A stretch of 64,000 nucleotides of DNA from Cephalopachus bancanus (taxonomy: Eukaryota > Chordata > Mammalia > Primates > Tarsiidae). Shown here piece after piece: positions 26,344 through 39,344 of this stretch (position 1 is the stretch's first letter; each line of letters opens with the position of its first letter). The notes under the pieces are model-generated. The model was not told where the DNA came from and ran no database searches. It was given only the letters and a program-made list of their open reading frames with translations. Where the stretch lies: assembly GCA_027257055.1 (NCBI GenBank), contig JAPVLO010000073.1, positions 1,302,001-1,366,000 of the forward strand. The letters are read 5' to 3'. The position numbers and the translations under genes are program-made.

Positions 26344-26783
26344 TGTGGGAAGTGGATGAGTGCAGTGCAGACAGCAGCAGGCCTTGAGTAAAGGCAAGGC
26401 CCCAAGCGAAGGCAAGGTCCCGCTTGGTTACTTTGCACCCCAGCCAAAGAGCAAGGGATGCAGCTTGCTATAAAGAATGGCTTCTCAGAGCCCACACATC
26501 TGGGTGCAAATAGTACAGATAAAGCCTCAGCAACAACAAGATAGCCGTGAAACAGCTTGCCATTTAGATAGCAACAAAATTCCATTGTAGCTCCCTCACA
26601 GACCTTGAAGGCTTCCCAACTTCTCTTGTGCTTGAGCTGAGCTAGTTCAGGGTCACTTCTTCTGCATTAGAGGAAAGTGTCCCACGTGGCTCCAGCTATT
26701 CTTTATGTCTTTGTGTCTGTGTCTTTCTTAATCTCTCACCGCTCTCTCTCGGGACCCTCAAGGCAGCCGCGCGGGCCGCGGCA
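26344..26783 (+). mobile_element. Class II (betaretrovirus-like) solo LTR
   Basis: A 440-bp element beginning TG (TGTGGGAAGTGGATGAGTGC) and ending CA (GCGGGCCGCGGCA), flanked by the exact 6-bp duplication ACTTTA at 26338-26343 and 26784-26789. TG...CA ends with a 6-bp duplication are what class II (ERVK-type) elements leave. A TATA-like CTATAAAG lies near 26467. The 3' part is CT-rich and then markedly GC-rich, unlike the surrounding intron. No internal viral sequence is present, so this is a solo LTR formed by recombination between the two LTRs. Confidence 0.82.
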
Positions 26784-28689
26784 ACTTTATATAATTTGTT
26801 ATGACTTCTTTAAAATTAGAATTTGGCCAAAACAAGTTGGGATTTTTGCTTGAAAATCATCAACTTTAAAGTACTGTTTTTGTGATTTCATTTTATTATG
26901 TTCCAAAAATTCTTCTGAGCACCTTGAGAAAGAATCAGTCCTTAAAATGGAATATTATTATCTTTATAGGAAAATCTAAAGTTACTAGCCTAAGCCTTAG
27001 AAAGACAAAGTATATTGGGTATATGATGGTCTTAACAAAAAGACAGCTTCACAGAACTCAACCTTACTTTATAAGGGATGCATTTAAATCCAGAAGAAAA
27101 TGATTCTCGATTTTCTTTTTTTACTTTTTGATTGAAAAAGAGGGAAGAAAAAGTTTAAAGATTTTTTAAAGAATAAATCAGGAAGCCAGACTCCTTTCCC
27201 TCACAAAAATACCTGCTCTATTTTCTTTCACCTTTTTGGTTGTTTAGAAGCCAGTTTGTCAAAATTATGCATTAACACCCAAACTACATGCCATAATACT
27301 CCAAAAGCCACGATAATAGAAAATAGACTTCAAAACCTGAGATGTGACTGAAAACACTATATAGAGACTTCATAATTGGTTGTTACAGGAGGATTGCAAG
27401 CAATAAATGTGAAGAGAATCAACTGGAAAACTAGCACAATGTGAAAATATCACACATTGTACAGGAGAAAATTTTCAACACGTACATAAAAGGGGAGGTT
27501 AAAGTGCTTTAAATCATAGATTCTTCCAGGCAGGCCAAAACTAAATGCTTTTCAATACTCACTAATACAGATGTGAGACCCAAGGCTAAGTTAGAGCCAT
27601 TATTAAAATCTTTAGGCCATGCATGCAAACTTAAGAGATAATGGTTATCAAGAAACTAGACTCTCTGCCCAAAACATATTCTGGAAACTCTCGTCTATGT
27701 TTCTGCTTCTATTATTTATGCTTCTGAGCAAAGTCAGTCAAGTACCATGTTGTTTGTTGTAAATTATTAACAGCACCCAAGAGTCACTTACATTATACTA
27801 TAAACTCTTACCCTTTAGTAAATGATAGCTTGCTCTCTACACAAATGGTTTACATACTCCAACCTGCGGCAAATCATACAGCAAATTAGTATCACTTTTT
27901 CTAACTATCAGAAGTGATAGAGATGGTGATCTTGACACAAGAGAAAGAAAATTCATTACAACTAATGTCAAAAGGCATACTCCAAGTAAACACAGAACTT
28001 TAAAATATGTTGGTACTCATTTTCAGTAATTAAGAGCTTTAGTAAACAAGGTACTAAGTGTACCAACAGCAAAGGAAGACTCAAATTTACTCTTCTATGT
28101 GAATAGTCTGACATCACTCATTATCGAATCTACTACTCACATGGGAACTTAATTATAGTCTAGCTTGACAAATGCAATTGCATCTATGAGTTTTTCAATA
28201 AAAATGCTTCAAAGAAAACCTCAAGAAAAGGAGTCTAAAATAACAACCAAAATACTTTCTCAGAGTTTTTACTATTTTAATAAGACTTTAAGCATTGTAA
28301 TTTTGAAATACCATGGGTTTTCTAAAGCACTCTGGCATTAACCTTCATCTTTTATATGTCTTGTAGAGATTTATGCTTGTATCATTGATGGATATAGGAC
28401 AAAAATCATTTGCTGGTGGTCCCCAAATTCAAAAGTAAATTCTATCACATAGATCAGAGGTGAGCAAAATTATGGTCCACAGGCCATATCCAGTCACACT
28501 CATTTGTTTATACATTGTCTACAGCTGCCATGCTTCACAAAGGCTTGGCTGAGTTGTCATAGAGAGCTACAATCCTCAAAGCTCAAAATATTGACTATTT
28601 TACCCTCTGTAGAAAAAGTTTCTTGAGCTCTCTTCCATTTCTCACAGAAAATGTGAACTAAAATTAAGCTGAGAACATCTAATTCAGCA

Positions 28690-28868
28690 ATTTATAGGCC
28701 TTGATACACATTAGAACAACCTGGAACATTTAAAAAAATATGGACATCATGCCCAATCACCCTGTCCCACCAAGAGAACTGACTTCATTAGTTTTAGTGG
28801 ACCCTGAGTAATCTGCATTTTTATAAAGATTCCTCATGTGCTACCAGATTGAGAACTTGTGACTTAAT
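28690..28868 (+). repeat. MER5-like (hAT-Charlie) remnant
   Basis: Reads CATTAGAACAACCTGGAACA, GTAATCTGCATTTTTATAAA and TGCTACCAGATTGAGAACTT, matching an ancient MER5-type element. Confidence 0.65.
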
Positions 28869-28892
28869 CCATTCATCTAAATCCAGGAAGTG

Positions 28893-30153
28893 TTTCCGGA
28901 AGCAAAACCTCAATTTCTAAGCCAACTCATCAACAAAGCCTCCACAAACAACCATTGAGGAGAGGAAAACCTATTCAGTAAATGGTGCTGGGAAAACTGG
29001 CTAACCATGTGCAGAAGATTGAAACAGTACCCCTACCTATCACCATACACAAAAATCAACTCTAAATGGATCAAAGGACTAAACGTAAAACTTCAAACCT
29101 TGAGAATCTTAGAAAACATAGGAGACACCCTTTCAGAAATTGGAGTAGGCAACTAATTCCTGATCAAAACTGCAGATGTCATGCCATAAGAGATAAGATG
29201 GACAAATGGGACCATTAAGAGAGCTGGGAGAGAGCCCGAAGATTGGGAAAAAATATTTGCCAACTGTGTATCTGACAAAGGTCTAACATCCAGGATCTAC
29301 AAGGATCTCAAACATACTGAAAGGAAGAAAACAATTAGCTCCATTAAAAAGGGTGCAAAAGATATAAATACAAACTTCACAAAAGAAGACATACGTGCAG
29401 CCAACAGACACATGAAAAAGTGCTCAGCCTCACTAATCATCAGAGAAATGCAAATCAAAACCACATTGAGATACCACCTAACCCCAGTAAGAATGGCCAT
29501 GATAAATAAAACAATAGATGCTGGCGAGGATGTGGAGAAAAGGAAACACTTCTACACTGTTGGGAATGCAAACTGGTTCAACCTCTATGGAAAACAGTGC
29601 GGCAATTTATAAAAGAACTAGAAATTGACCTTCTATATGACCCAGCAATCCCCCTACTGGGAATATACCCACAGGAACTCAAATCATTCTACCAGAAGGT
29701 ACCTGCACATGCATGCTTATTGCAGCACTTTTCACAATAGCAAAAACATGGAACCGACTGTGCTGCCCATCAAAACTGGACTGGATAAAAAATGTAGTAC
29801 ATATATATGATGGATTATTACACAGCCATAAAGGACAAACATATGGACTTCGTAGCAACTTAGATGGATTTAGAGTCTATAATACTCAGACATCTATCAC
29901 AGAACCAAAGAACTGAGAACCAACCACATGTTCTCACTCATAAGCAAACCCTGAACATTTACCATAATATCACAAGAAAGGGATTGGCAGTAGTGGGGAG
30001 GGAAGGGAGGCACATAACATCAATAAGGGTACCTAATCTCAAACCAGGCAAAGTAGAGACCAAAGGGAGGCCCAAACTTTACCTGTACAATGACCACTTG
30101 TATACCTAATCCTGAATTGTACCCCACATCTTTAAAATTAAAAATAAATAAAT
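28893..30153 (+). mobile_element. 5'-truncated L1 with target duplication
   Basis: 1.26 kb of ORF2 end and 3' UTR in plus orientation, ending in CACATCTTTAAAATTAAAAA and an AATAA-repeated tail. Flanked by AAATCCAGGAAGTG (28879-28892) and AAATTCAGGAAGTG (30154-30167), a 14-bp target duplication with one difference. The reading frame is interrupted. Confidence 0.93.
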
Positions 30154-30422
30154 AAATTCAGGAAGTGACAGGCACAAAGCCCAAGACATTTTCTAAATTT
30201 TTTTCATAGTCCATCACTCCCTTAGGGTCCTCATTAAGACTTTTCTACTAATTCAAGAGTCTAGAACATCATAATTGCATTATTCATTGTTGCTTCCAGT
30301 AACACACCAGTTCAGAGTTCTTTGACCAGCTCTTATAATTGCAGCAGTAACTTATTCCTTTAGCATTCAGGAATAGTGGCATAAATGTGATTCCTATAAG
30401 GAGTTGGAATAATGCTTACATA

Positions 30423-31299
30423 TAAGAAGGGCACCCCCAAAACGCAGAATTTATTTATTTAAAAGGTGTACTTATTCTTACATATTTCACTTCAGTCACT
30501 TTCAAAGTACTCTCAGTTTGATGCAATACACCTATGGAGATGCTTTTTCCACTGCTCAAAACAGTTTTAGAACTCGTCAATTTGGAGGCCTTTTAGTGCT
30601 TCTGTCACTTGTTTCACCTCTTCCACATCAGCAAAATGTTTCCCTTTAAGGACTTTTTTCATCCAGGGAAGCAAACAAACAAAGAAGTTGCTTGGAGCAA
30701 GATCAAGTGAATAGGGAGAGTGGTGCGTGGAGTCATGCTGTTTTTTGGTGAAAAACACTGAACACTTTGTGTGATGTGAGCAGGTATGCTCTTAAACCAC
30801 TCATCATGAAATGGGTAAATGCATTGAAAGAATCTCAAAAAAAAAATCCAGCCAGGCTCAGTGGCTCAACCTGTAATCCCAGCACTTTGGGAGGCCAAGT
30901 CGAGTAGATTGTCTGAGCCTGCGGGTTCGAGACCCACCCAGACAACTTGGCGAGACCTCATCTCTACAATAAACTTAAAAAATTATTCAGGCATGGTAGC
31001 GCGTGTCTGTAGTTCCAGCTACTTGGAAGGCTAAGGTGGAAGGATCGCCAGAGCCCATCAGGTCGAGGCAGCAGTGGCCGCGAGCGTGCCACTGCGCTCC
31101 AGTCTGGGCAACAGAGTGAGACCCCAACTCAAAAAAAAAAAAAAAAAAATTCACGGAAGCTGAACAGAGCTTCTCACAACAACACTAACTGGTACACTGA
31201 TGCCGATGGGTTCCTAGAACACTCACCTAGTGGGGGAAGCCTGTACTACAAGGAACACACACTCAAAAAGATAATTCTGGGCTTTTGGGGTCCCCCCTG
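30423..31299 (-). mobile_element. Mariner internal-deletion derivative, carrying an Alu
   Basis: Bounded by TA at 30421-30422 and 31300-31301, with inverted ends TAAGAAGGGCACCCCCAAAA and, reverse-complemented, CAGGGGGGACCCCAAAA. Without the Alu at 30851-31149 it is about 575 bp, less than half an autonomous mariner. On the minus strand it keeps codons for the transposase C-terminal part: HSPYSLDLAPSNFF holds the third catalytic Asp, followed by KGKHFADVEEVKQ. The N-terminal half and the first two catalytic Asp are absent, so it cannot make a working transposase. Confidence 0.85.
30851..31149 (+). repeat. Alu inserted in mariner
   Basis: Complete plus-oriented dimer, GCCAGGCTCAGTGGCTCAAC to an A tail of about 18. 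The flanks AAAAATCCA and AAAAATTCA look like a short A-rich target duplication inside the mariner copy, so the Alu is the younger insertion. Confidence 0.93.
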
Positions 31300-31344
31300 T
31301 ACGTGCTAATGAAAAGCTGAAATCTATCATGTGAAAAGGATCCA

Positions 31345-31500
31345 GAAGAGAGACATTGTCAAAGCTAGCAGAAACCTTAGAAAATTTCTAACCAAACTGT
31401 TTCATTTTACAAATGAGAAAATGTAGGCCCTCAAGGGGCCTATAACTTGCTTAAGGTGTCACTACTTCTCCACAGTGAAATGCAGGATTCTTATCATAGC
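31345..31500. repeat. Possible MIR-related remnant
   Basis: CATTTTACAAATGAGAAAAT followed by a CTTGCTTAAGGTGTCAC block resembles the central part of MIR in reverse. Weak. Confidence 0.35.
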
Positions 31501-32229
31501 CATGCTACAGGATAGAATGAGAATAGTTGGATGGAAAGAAGTATTGAGATGAAGGTCATGAGAGAAAATATACTACAAAGACCTGTGAGAGTAGAAAAAT
31601 AAAGAAAGACATAATAATAGACCTTAAAAAGGAGGCAGAAAATAGAAGAAATGACTCATCCCCTCAGATTCTTACAGCTGAAACTACTTTCAGTACAAGA
31701 AAATTAGGCATGAGGAGCAAGGAAGAAAATTCTGGCTCCCCCTTTCTCCTTCCATCAGGCTTCTTGCTGGTCATTGTACAATCAGGCAGGTGATCTTTAC
31801 TGGAGCCCAAAATAAACACAGGCAATGAAAAGACAAAGGAGAAACCATGGGAGTTTCTATTGACAGAAAACTCCTCTCAGATTGCATCAATCTTTTGCAA
31901 GAACTATCTGGAGCTTCATTAATGGGAATTGAACCCTGAACCCTAAGATTCATTGCCTTCTCCGCTCAACCTGGTGGCTTCCTTCTCCTTGTGCAATTAT
32001 CTGAAAGGACATAACATGGAGTCAATATACCCAATGAGCAGTCATTTTAGCACTGCCTAGTTCTGTCATGTTTTTCTAGCAGTTCATTTTACCCTCCAAT
32101 CACTAACCAAGGATATAATCAGTTTCTCAGAGGAAGTTATTGATAATTGCTTTAGAATCCCCTCCCCAATTTGTTTTGTCAACAAGTTAACCTAATTAGC
32201 CCTTCATGACTGCCATGACACACCCCATT

Positions 32230-32627
32230 TGTGTCTAACCTACCCATCTGCTGGTTGTCCATCAACCTGTGCTTATCTGTGCTTATCTGTCCTCCCTGAT
32301 GACATGGAGCAGATCACTTTAGCAATCACCTTAACAATTCACCCCCATCAAAGGGAAGGGTTAAAAGGCATTCAACTTCAAATAGCAGTAGTCATTACTT
32401 TGTTAAACTCAGGTGTGTCCACATGGCTCTTTGAGCTGTGGCCTCCATGTTTCCTCGCTTTGGCTCCCTCCCCTACCTTGGAGAGATGAATCTCCTCTCT
32501 CTAATCTCTCTCTATAGTTTACTTTCTAAATAAACTTTATTTTCCAATCTAACTTCTCTGCAATTCTTTGAATCTTTCACACAGCATTGGATTGCACACA
32601 TATACCCCCGTCAGGCCTAACCTAACA
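32230..32627 (+). mobile_element. ERV1-like LTR, 3' part
   Basis: CATGGCTCTTTGAGCTGTGG, a CT-rich block, CTAAATAAACTTTATTTTCC (polyadenylation region) and the end GGCCTAACCTAACA. The following TTTCGGAGGCTCCACTGGGA looks like the start of internal sequence (primer-binding-site region), where an Alu has inserted. The 5' border is uncertain and may lie as far left as about 31990. The open frame from 32229 is chance. The LTR-derived retrocopy at 11024-11193 belongs to the same family. Confidence 0.6.
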
Positions 32628-32647
32628 TTTCGGAGGCTCCACTGGGA

Positions 32648-32935
32648 TTTTTTTTTTTGAGTTGGAGTCTCACTCTGTCACCCAGACTGGAGGGCAGTGG
32701 CGTCTCCCGGCCACCGCAGCCTTGACCTGCCGGGCTCCGGTGATTCTTCCGCATCAGCCTTCCGAGTAGCTGGAACTACAGGCGCGCACTACCACGCCTG
32801 GCTAATTTTTGATTTATTGTAGAGATGAGGTCTCGCCAAGTTGCCCAGGCGGGTCTCGAACCCACAGGCTCAGGCAATCCATTCACCTCAGCCTCCCAAA
32901 GCCCTGGGATTACAGGCTGAGCAACCAAGCCCGGC
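32648..32935 (-). repeat. Alu dimer, strepsirrhine type
   Basis: Complete minus-oriented element ending GCAACCAAGCCCGGC. The flanks CTCCACTGGGATTTT and CTCTACTGGAATTTT form a slightly diverged target duplication. Confidence 0.93.
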
Positions 32936-33748
32936 TCTACTGGAATTTTTTTTTAACCTAACAGCATCACTTTGTCACCCTTTCTACCTCTTATTTATTT
33001 AATCTTTATTCATTTATAGAGGCAGAAATCTTAGCTGTGCATTGCCTATTTAGGTTACATAATGCTTCAGCAGCAAAGGAAAAGAGAAAGGGAAGCTTTG
33101 TGGTATAAAAGTAGCACGCATCTTGTGAATCCAAAGGAAATAAACCAGTAAAAAATTTTGTTGATTAAAAAGGCAAAAATACAGGATAATAGCTTTAGCT
33201 TTAGTAATAGTAACTATAAAATCCATATAGTATTTCAAGTATGGAGTTAAAATAATTAACACTTCTCTTTTCACCCCATCTATAGAATGTAATAAGGAAT
33301 ATAACTGAAATGAATAGACAAACATATACACAATTTATGTTAAAATAGTGAATTAGAAATAACTTTTTAAAACATTGAGATATCAATTGAAATAACTGGA
33401 AACCTCCTAACATAGGATTTTCCCAATGGGAATGATTACATTAGATGCTGATAATTTTACTATTTTTAAATTTTCTGGTGTGATTCACAGCTTATTAAAC
33501 TACATTACTCATATGGTGACAACGTTCAGATGACTTTTTCCCAACTTACTATATAAGGCCAGACACATTAGTAAGTAGAATAGAAGTTTTGTCCTATTTG
33601 AATGTTCTCTTGAGACTGATTTATTTTGAGGTGATTACTGTACAGGAACTCATGCCCTAAAATGTCAAATTTACCGAAAGACACTCTATCACTGGGCTTT
33701 ATGAACACATGAAACTGTTAAGATGGTAGCTGGATATACGTATGTTTA

Positions 33749-34045
33749 TTTGTTTGTTTTTAGAGTCAGGGTCTTACTCTTTTGCCCAGGCTGGAGTGCA
33801 GCAGTGCAATCATGGCTTACTGCAGCTTTGAACTCCTGAGCTCAAGTGATCCTCCCACTTCAGCCTCCTGAGCAACTAAGATTATATAGGCGCACCACAC
33901 TCAACTAATTTTTCTTTTATTTTTTGTAGAGATGAAGTCTAGTTATGCTGCCCTGGTTGGTCTTGAACTCCTGGGTTCAAGCAATCCTCCTGCCTCGGCC
34001 TCCCAAAGTGTTGGGATTATAAGCATGAGCCATTGTGCCTGACTA
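33749..34045 (-). repeat. Old Alu (AluJ-like)
   Basis: Minus-oriented dimer with AluJ-like wording (CACCACACTCAACTAATTTT, TCTTGAACTCCTGGGTTCAA) rather than the strepsirrhine-type wording of its neighbours. The flanks GGATATACGTATGTTTA and GGATATATGTTTA are a decayed target duplication. It is probably older than the other Alus here. Confidence 0.88.
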
Positions 34046-34187
34046 GGATATATGTTTAGAGAGTAAGCCAGAGGTCTAAACTAGAGATATAAATTTATGA
34101 TTCATCAAGAGATGGTTCCTGAACATGGGGTTAGATAACAACAGCTAGAGTGTCCAGAGAAGAGGGCCAGAATACAGATGATGTTTA

Positions 34188-34487
34188 TTTTATTTTATTT
34201 TTTTTGAGGTGGAGTCTTACTCTGTTGCCCAGGTTGGAGTGCAATGTCACACTCACGGCCATGTCAGCGTTGACCTACTTGGTTCCAGCAATCCTTCTGC
34301 CTCAGCCTTCCAAGCAGCCGGAACTACAGGCACATGCTACCATGCCTGGCTAATATTTTTTATTTGTTGTAGAGATGAGGTCTCACCAATTTGCCTGGGC
34401 TGGGCTTGAACCCTCGGGCTCAGGCAATCCACTCACCTCCGCCTCCCAAAGTGCTGGGATTACTAATTGAGCCACCAAGCCCGGCAT
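34188..34487 (-). repeat. Alu dimer, strepsirrhine type
   Basis: Complete minus-oriented element. Perfect 11-bp target duplication GATGATGTTTA at 34177-34187 and 34488-34498. Confidence 0.95.
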
Positions 34488-35104
34488 GATGATGTTTACA
34501 GATCTGCAAGAGAGGAGGGGCCAGCAAAGAAGACTAGGAAGGAGACAGGGAGGTACCTGGAAAAAGAGGTGGGAGTAGTGTCAAGGAAGCAAGAGAGAAT
34601 GTTCACGAGAAGAAAGACGTGTTCATGGCATAAGTACTGCTGTACAGTTGAGGGAGACAAGGACTTTGGCTCTGGCAAGATGTTGTTCATGAGTCATGGG
34701 GGTGATGGATATGAAGTAACTTGTGGAAAGAATGGGAGGAAGAAATGGAAAATGACACTCTCTTAAAAAGTTTTGCTGCAAAAAGACCAAAGAAATGGGG
34801 TGGGAGCTGGAGATCAACGTAAGGTGTTGTTACACTAGTGAGAAAGATCCCACAAAGAGGGAGGTGACTGCATATTACTGGCCTGAACATAGGAACAAGG
34901 ACACAGCGGGGAAGGTGGAGCATATGAGGAGAGGTGCAGTAGGCTGGTGTAACTGCTAGAGAGAAATGAGGAAATTCTTTCTGGGTGCATCAATTGTCTT
35001 TTCTATGAAGTGTGTAACAAGGTCACTGCCTGAAAGTACAAGGAGTGGAAATACTGGAGCACCTGAGAAGAGACAAGAAGATGAGAAAGAGCTACCATAG
35101 GAAA

Positions 35105-35235
35105 GAAAATAAGGAATTTATCAGGAATAAAATACAAGGAATTTATCAGGAATAAAATATAAGGAATTTATCAGGAAAATAAAATAAATTTATCAGGAAA
35201 ATATAAAATAAAATAAGGAATTGATCAGGAAATAA
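35105..35235. repeat. Minisatellite, unit about 25 bp
   Basis: Successive copies of AAGGAATTTATCAGGAATAA (plus about 5 bp), the first three close to identical and the later ones shortened and altered. AT-rich. No function is visible. Confidence 0.85.
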
Positions 35236-37250
35236 AAGAGTTGCTAAACAGTTTTATGTGGTCACAACTACGAGGCAACTTGAGGTTGAGTGTTGCCACC
35301 TCAATGTTACCTTAACTAGTTGAAAGCTAGGCACCTAGGTATAAGCAACAGGTGGAAGGTAAAAAGAAAAACTACACTGCCATTTTTATAACTTCAGTGT
35401 TCCGTTATTCTCTAACTCTGTGTCTTTATCTAAACGAGGTCAGATTGGTAAATGAAATATTATTTCCAAGTCTAAACATTTTTTATTCTGGGTAGCCCTG
35501 CACTGAAAAACTAACAGTATGTGTCAAAACACCCAGCTTACTCCATTATAAATTCAGCTCTAAACTCAGTTAACAATTCAGTAAACTAAAACGACAACAC
35601 ACTGAGTTTTTACTTCAGAAGTCACGAGGACCCTTAGGGCTAACATCATATAAACATGAAATTTAAGCACATAGCTCATTCTGTCTTCCCTCCTACCCTC
35701 AGCATATGCCAAGGTAAAAATAAAGGGTTACTGTATAACTTTAGCGATTGTATGAGTGTCAGAAGTATGATGGGAATTAATAACTAGATAAATGCCCACA
35801 AACGCCCAGAAAAGGCCACTTGTGCTATTTGGCATGGAATGAGAACTCATATATTCACTTTGATATTCGAACAAAAGAACATGACTTGTTTAAATGAAAT
35901 CTAATGCAAATATTGATACTTTCATAGACTTCATAATAGGTCCTTGCAAAGATCCTTTTCTGCCACAAGATGAAAGATACAATGTAAAAGCATAGGTCAC
36001 AAAGCTCAGGATGCATATGCATGAAAAACTAGAGAAGTAAAAGTATCTTACAGAAACTTTCATGGAAATTGAACAAGCAGAATAGAAATGCACCAAACAA
36101 ACGTTTCGGCATCAATGTGTAGAGGCTATTACATAAACCAAGAAAAGTAATATGGCAAAAAGAACAGAGTTGTACATATTCAAGATGAAGATATGTTTTT
36201 ACATAAAAGAATAGGTAAAGTGCACGAGGCTTTTAATTGTAAAGTCAAAATTGTAGAAAGTTGGGCAAAAATTAAATAAGTGCAAGCACGATATTTAATA
36301 TTCCACTACTACTTTCCAACAGAAACATTTTTACATACACTTATGAGACTTAACTCCAAAAGTATACTGAACTAGATCTAAGTGAGAAGACTGCAGAGGC
36401 TAAAAAGAGTTGATCAAACTAAAAAAAAAAAGTTAAAGGAAAATAAACAAACCTCATTATAAATCATATTCAGGTTAAGTTACAATTCAATGGATTATGA
36501 AAAATGATTAAAGAAAATATTAAGGCAAATTAGCAAGAAGAAAGCATTAAAAGTTTTTTCTAGAGATATTTTTATAATGATACTTGTTTTGACAGGAATT
36601 GATTATACAAATCTTATCGCTAAATGAATATGTACAGGTTGAGAACACAAAATCTGCCTCAGAGAATGAGAAAAGAAACTTAAGGAAAAAATATAATAAT
36701 AAAAAAGAAGAGTGTAATAATAGTGTTAGAAAGCCATTCTTGAGTTTCTAAAACCTCCCAGATACAGTGAAAAATGAATCACTTTAAATACAGTACTCCA
36801 AAAAGACTAAAAGAAGTCAATGAAGAATCTATTCAGACCAACCATACAGTCTGATTGAAAATAATGCATTTGCTTTTTTTTAAAATAAAAAATGAGAAAA
36901 TCTGTGTCACTTCCTTTCATCTCTCACTCTTGCTGCCATGGAATTTATGCCCCTGAAACAGTTATTAGCACATAAACATTACTACAAGCTCTGCATTCTG
37001 GGAAGCCATAACAAGAGAAACACAACTAAAACATCATCTTTATTACACACTAATAAAGTATACAAATGTGTAGCAACATTGATCAAGCAAAAGGAGAGAA
37101 GACAATGGACAAGCACTTTTGGAATAAGAGAAGAACTATTACTAAAGACTGAAGAAACTCACAAAAGAAGAAAATAATATTATGAAAATCCAAGTTAGAG
37201 AATGATTTCTTAGAGTATCAAATGCACAAGACATAAAGAAAAGATTAATA

Positions 37251-37523
37251 AGCCGGGCTTGGTGGCTCAGCCTGTAATCCTGCGTCTTTGGGAGGCTGAG
37301 GTGAGTGGATTGCCTGAGCCCGCGGGTTCGAGACCCGCCTGGGCAGGCGAGACCTCATCTCTACAATAAATCAAAAAACTAGCCAGGCGTGGTAGCGCAC
37401 GCCTGTAGTTCCAGCTACTTGGAAGGCTGAGCGGAAGGATCACCGGAGCCCAGCTGGTCGAGGCCACTGCACTCCAGTCTGGGCGACAGAGTGAGACTTC
37501 AACTCAAAAAAAAAAAAAAAAGA
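37251..37523 (+). repeat. Alu dimer, strepsirrhine type
   Basis: Plus-oriented, with a small deletion in the right arm. Perfect 16-bp target duplication AAAGAAAAGATTAATA at 37235-37250 and 37524-37539. Confidence 0.95.
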
Positions 37524-37619
37524 AAAGAAAAGATTAATAAATGTAACTTTAGTAAACTTAAAGGTTTCTTTTGATCAAAAGACTCTGTAAACCAGGCCAC
37601 TGACTAAAGTTTTAGGTTT

Positions 37620-38130
37620 GAAATGTATAGAACAGAAAATTGATCAAAAATTCATAAATTCCTACAAATTTATTAAGAAAAAAAAACAACTGAGTTGAAA
37701 AACAATCAACATGAGCAAGCAGTCAACATAAGAGAAAACAAAAATGGTCAATAAATATGTATTGAGTTGCCCTATGTTTTTAGTAATCATTTTACATCCA
37801 TTGGATTGCCAAAATTAAAAAGTCTAACAATATCAAGTGTTGCTGTAACTATAAGAACGCATATGCTCTCTTGATGGTAGTACACATAAGTATAAGAGAT
37901 TTGAGAACAATTTGGCACCATCTAGTAAAGAGTGAGTGAATTCTATGACCCAGCAAAATCATTCCTAGAGATCTGTTCTAGAAAAATCCTGAACAAGGAA
38001 AGAGGTACAAGAATGTCTATGGCAGCATTAGATCTTCATAGTGGCTATCCAGGTGGAGGAACGAAGAGATCGGGTTTAATGAGAGATATACATTGGCCCT
38101 CAATTTATCTGTAATGTTTTCTTTTTAAGC
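37620..38130 (+). repeat. Possible decayed L1 3' end
   Basis: TCATTTTACATCCATTGGAT, CAATTTGGCACCATCTAGTA, TATGACCCAGCAAAATCATT and ATGTCTATGGCAGCATTAG follow the order of an old L1 ORF2 end and 3' UTR. Divergent; the subfamily was not assigned. Confidence 0.55.
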
Positions 38131-38188
38131 TGAGTATTGGGTGTATAGTTATTTCTTATGTTATTACCTATACTTTTTTGTTTGTCTA

Positions 38189-38377
<189 letters not shown>

Positions 38378-39344
38378 CTACTTTATGCATATTCCTCCTA
38401 TGGCACAAGCATATTATATTTACATTTTAATTTTATGCCAATTTTAGCTATTCTTGTTTTATCTCAGTTCACCACAACATCTTCTAGCAGCAATAACACT
38501 CTGCATATAGTAAGCATTCAACCAATGTTTCAAATATAAGAGTGGGTGAATCTTAGGAAAGAGTTGCTCTTTTTAAAAAGTGTTACAGGTTTGGGAAGGG
38601 TTGTTGGGATTAGGTACACATCATGTTTGTCTCTTCTACTATTGTGCAAGTAATAACAATGACAAATACTAGAATGAGCAATGGGGAAAAAAAGTCCTGT
38701 GTCCAGATGACCCTCTCTGCAAAGAAGTCAAAAGCAGGGGAAGAGCATGTTTGAATAAAATCTGCAAGATATTTAGAAGTGCTTTATTCCTTTGCAAGAA
38801 GGAATTTCTCCACTAATTAGATGCTGCTGGGACAAAGCAGACTTAGAGCTTCATGGGACAGTCAGAAAATTAATGGATCTGCCATTCGGAAGGAGAGAAG
38901 GTTGCCCTTCACATGTCAAAAAAAAATGAGTTCACTTGGGAATAACAATACTTAATTGTTTAATTGGAGTAAATGGTTTTTCAAGGATAGAGGGGACCAC
39001 TAATTAAAATTCATACATATTCAGAGTTATGGCCATAAAAATTTTCTCAGAGGAGTATCTTTAACTTAAGTTACTAGAAATTTACTCTACTGAGTCCCAG
39101 TTGAGAGCTCTGGCACTTGTAATGCATGATAAAATTGTCATAAGATACTAAAAGCGGGAGAAATAATTTATATTAATTGGAATTTTTGTTTCCACAGTTC
39201 CTCTAATAGAAGGCATGCCATACACAGCACATATCTGCTTTTAGTACTAAATTGTTTATTTTAAATAGGTAAGATTTATCCAGGGATCCCATATGTTACT
39301 TGTTCTGAAGGTTAAGATGAGAAGATAAGTTTTAGTAATAGAAA

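Noticed and set aside
36938..37177. Plus-strand 79-codon frame rich in Lys, Thr and His
   Set aside because: No domain, no conserved context and an AT-rich intron. Chance is the simplest reading.
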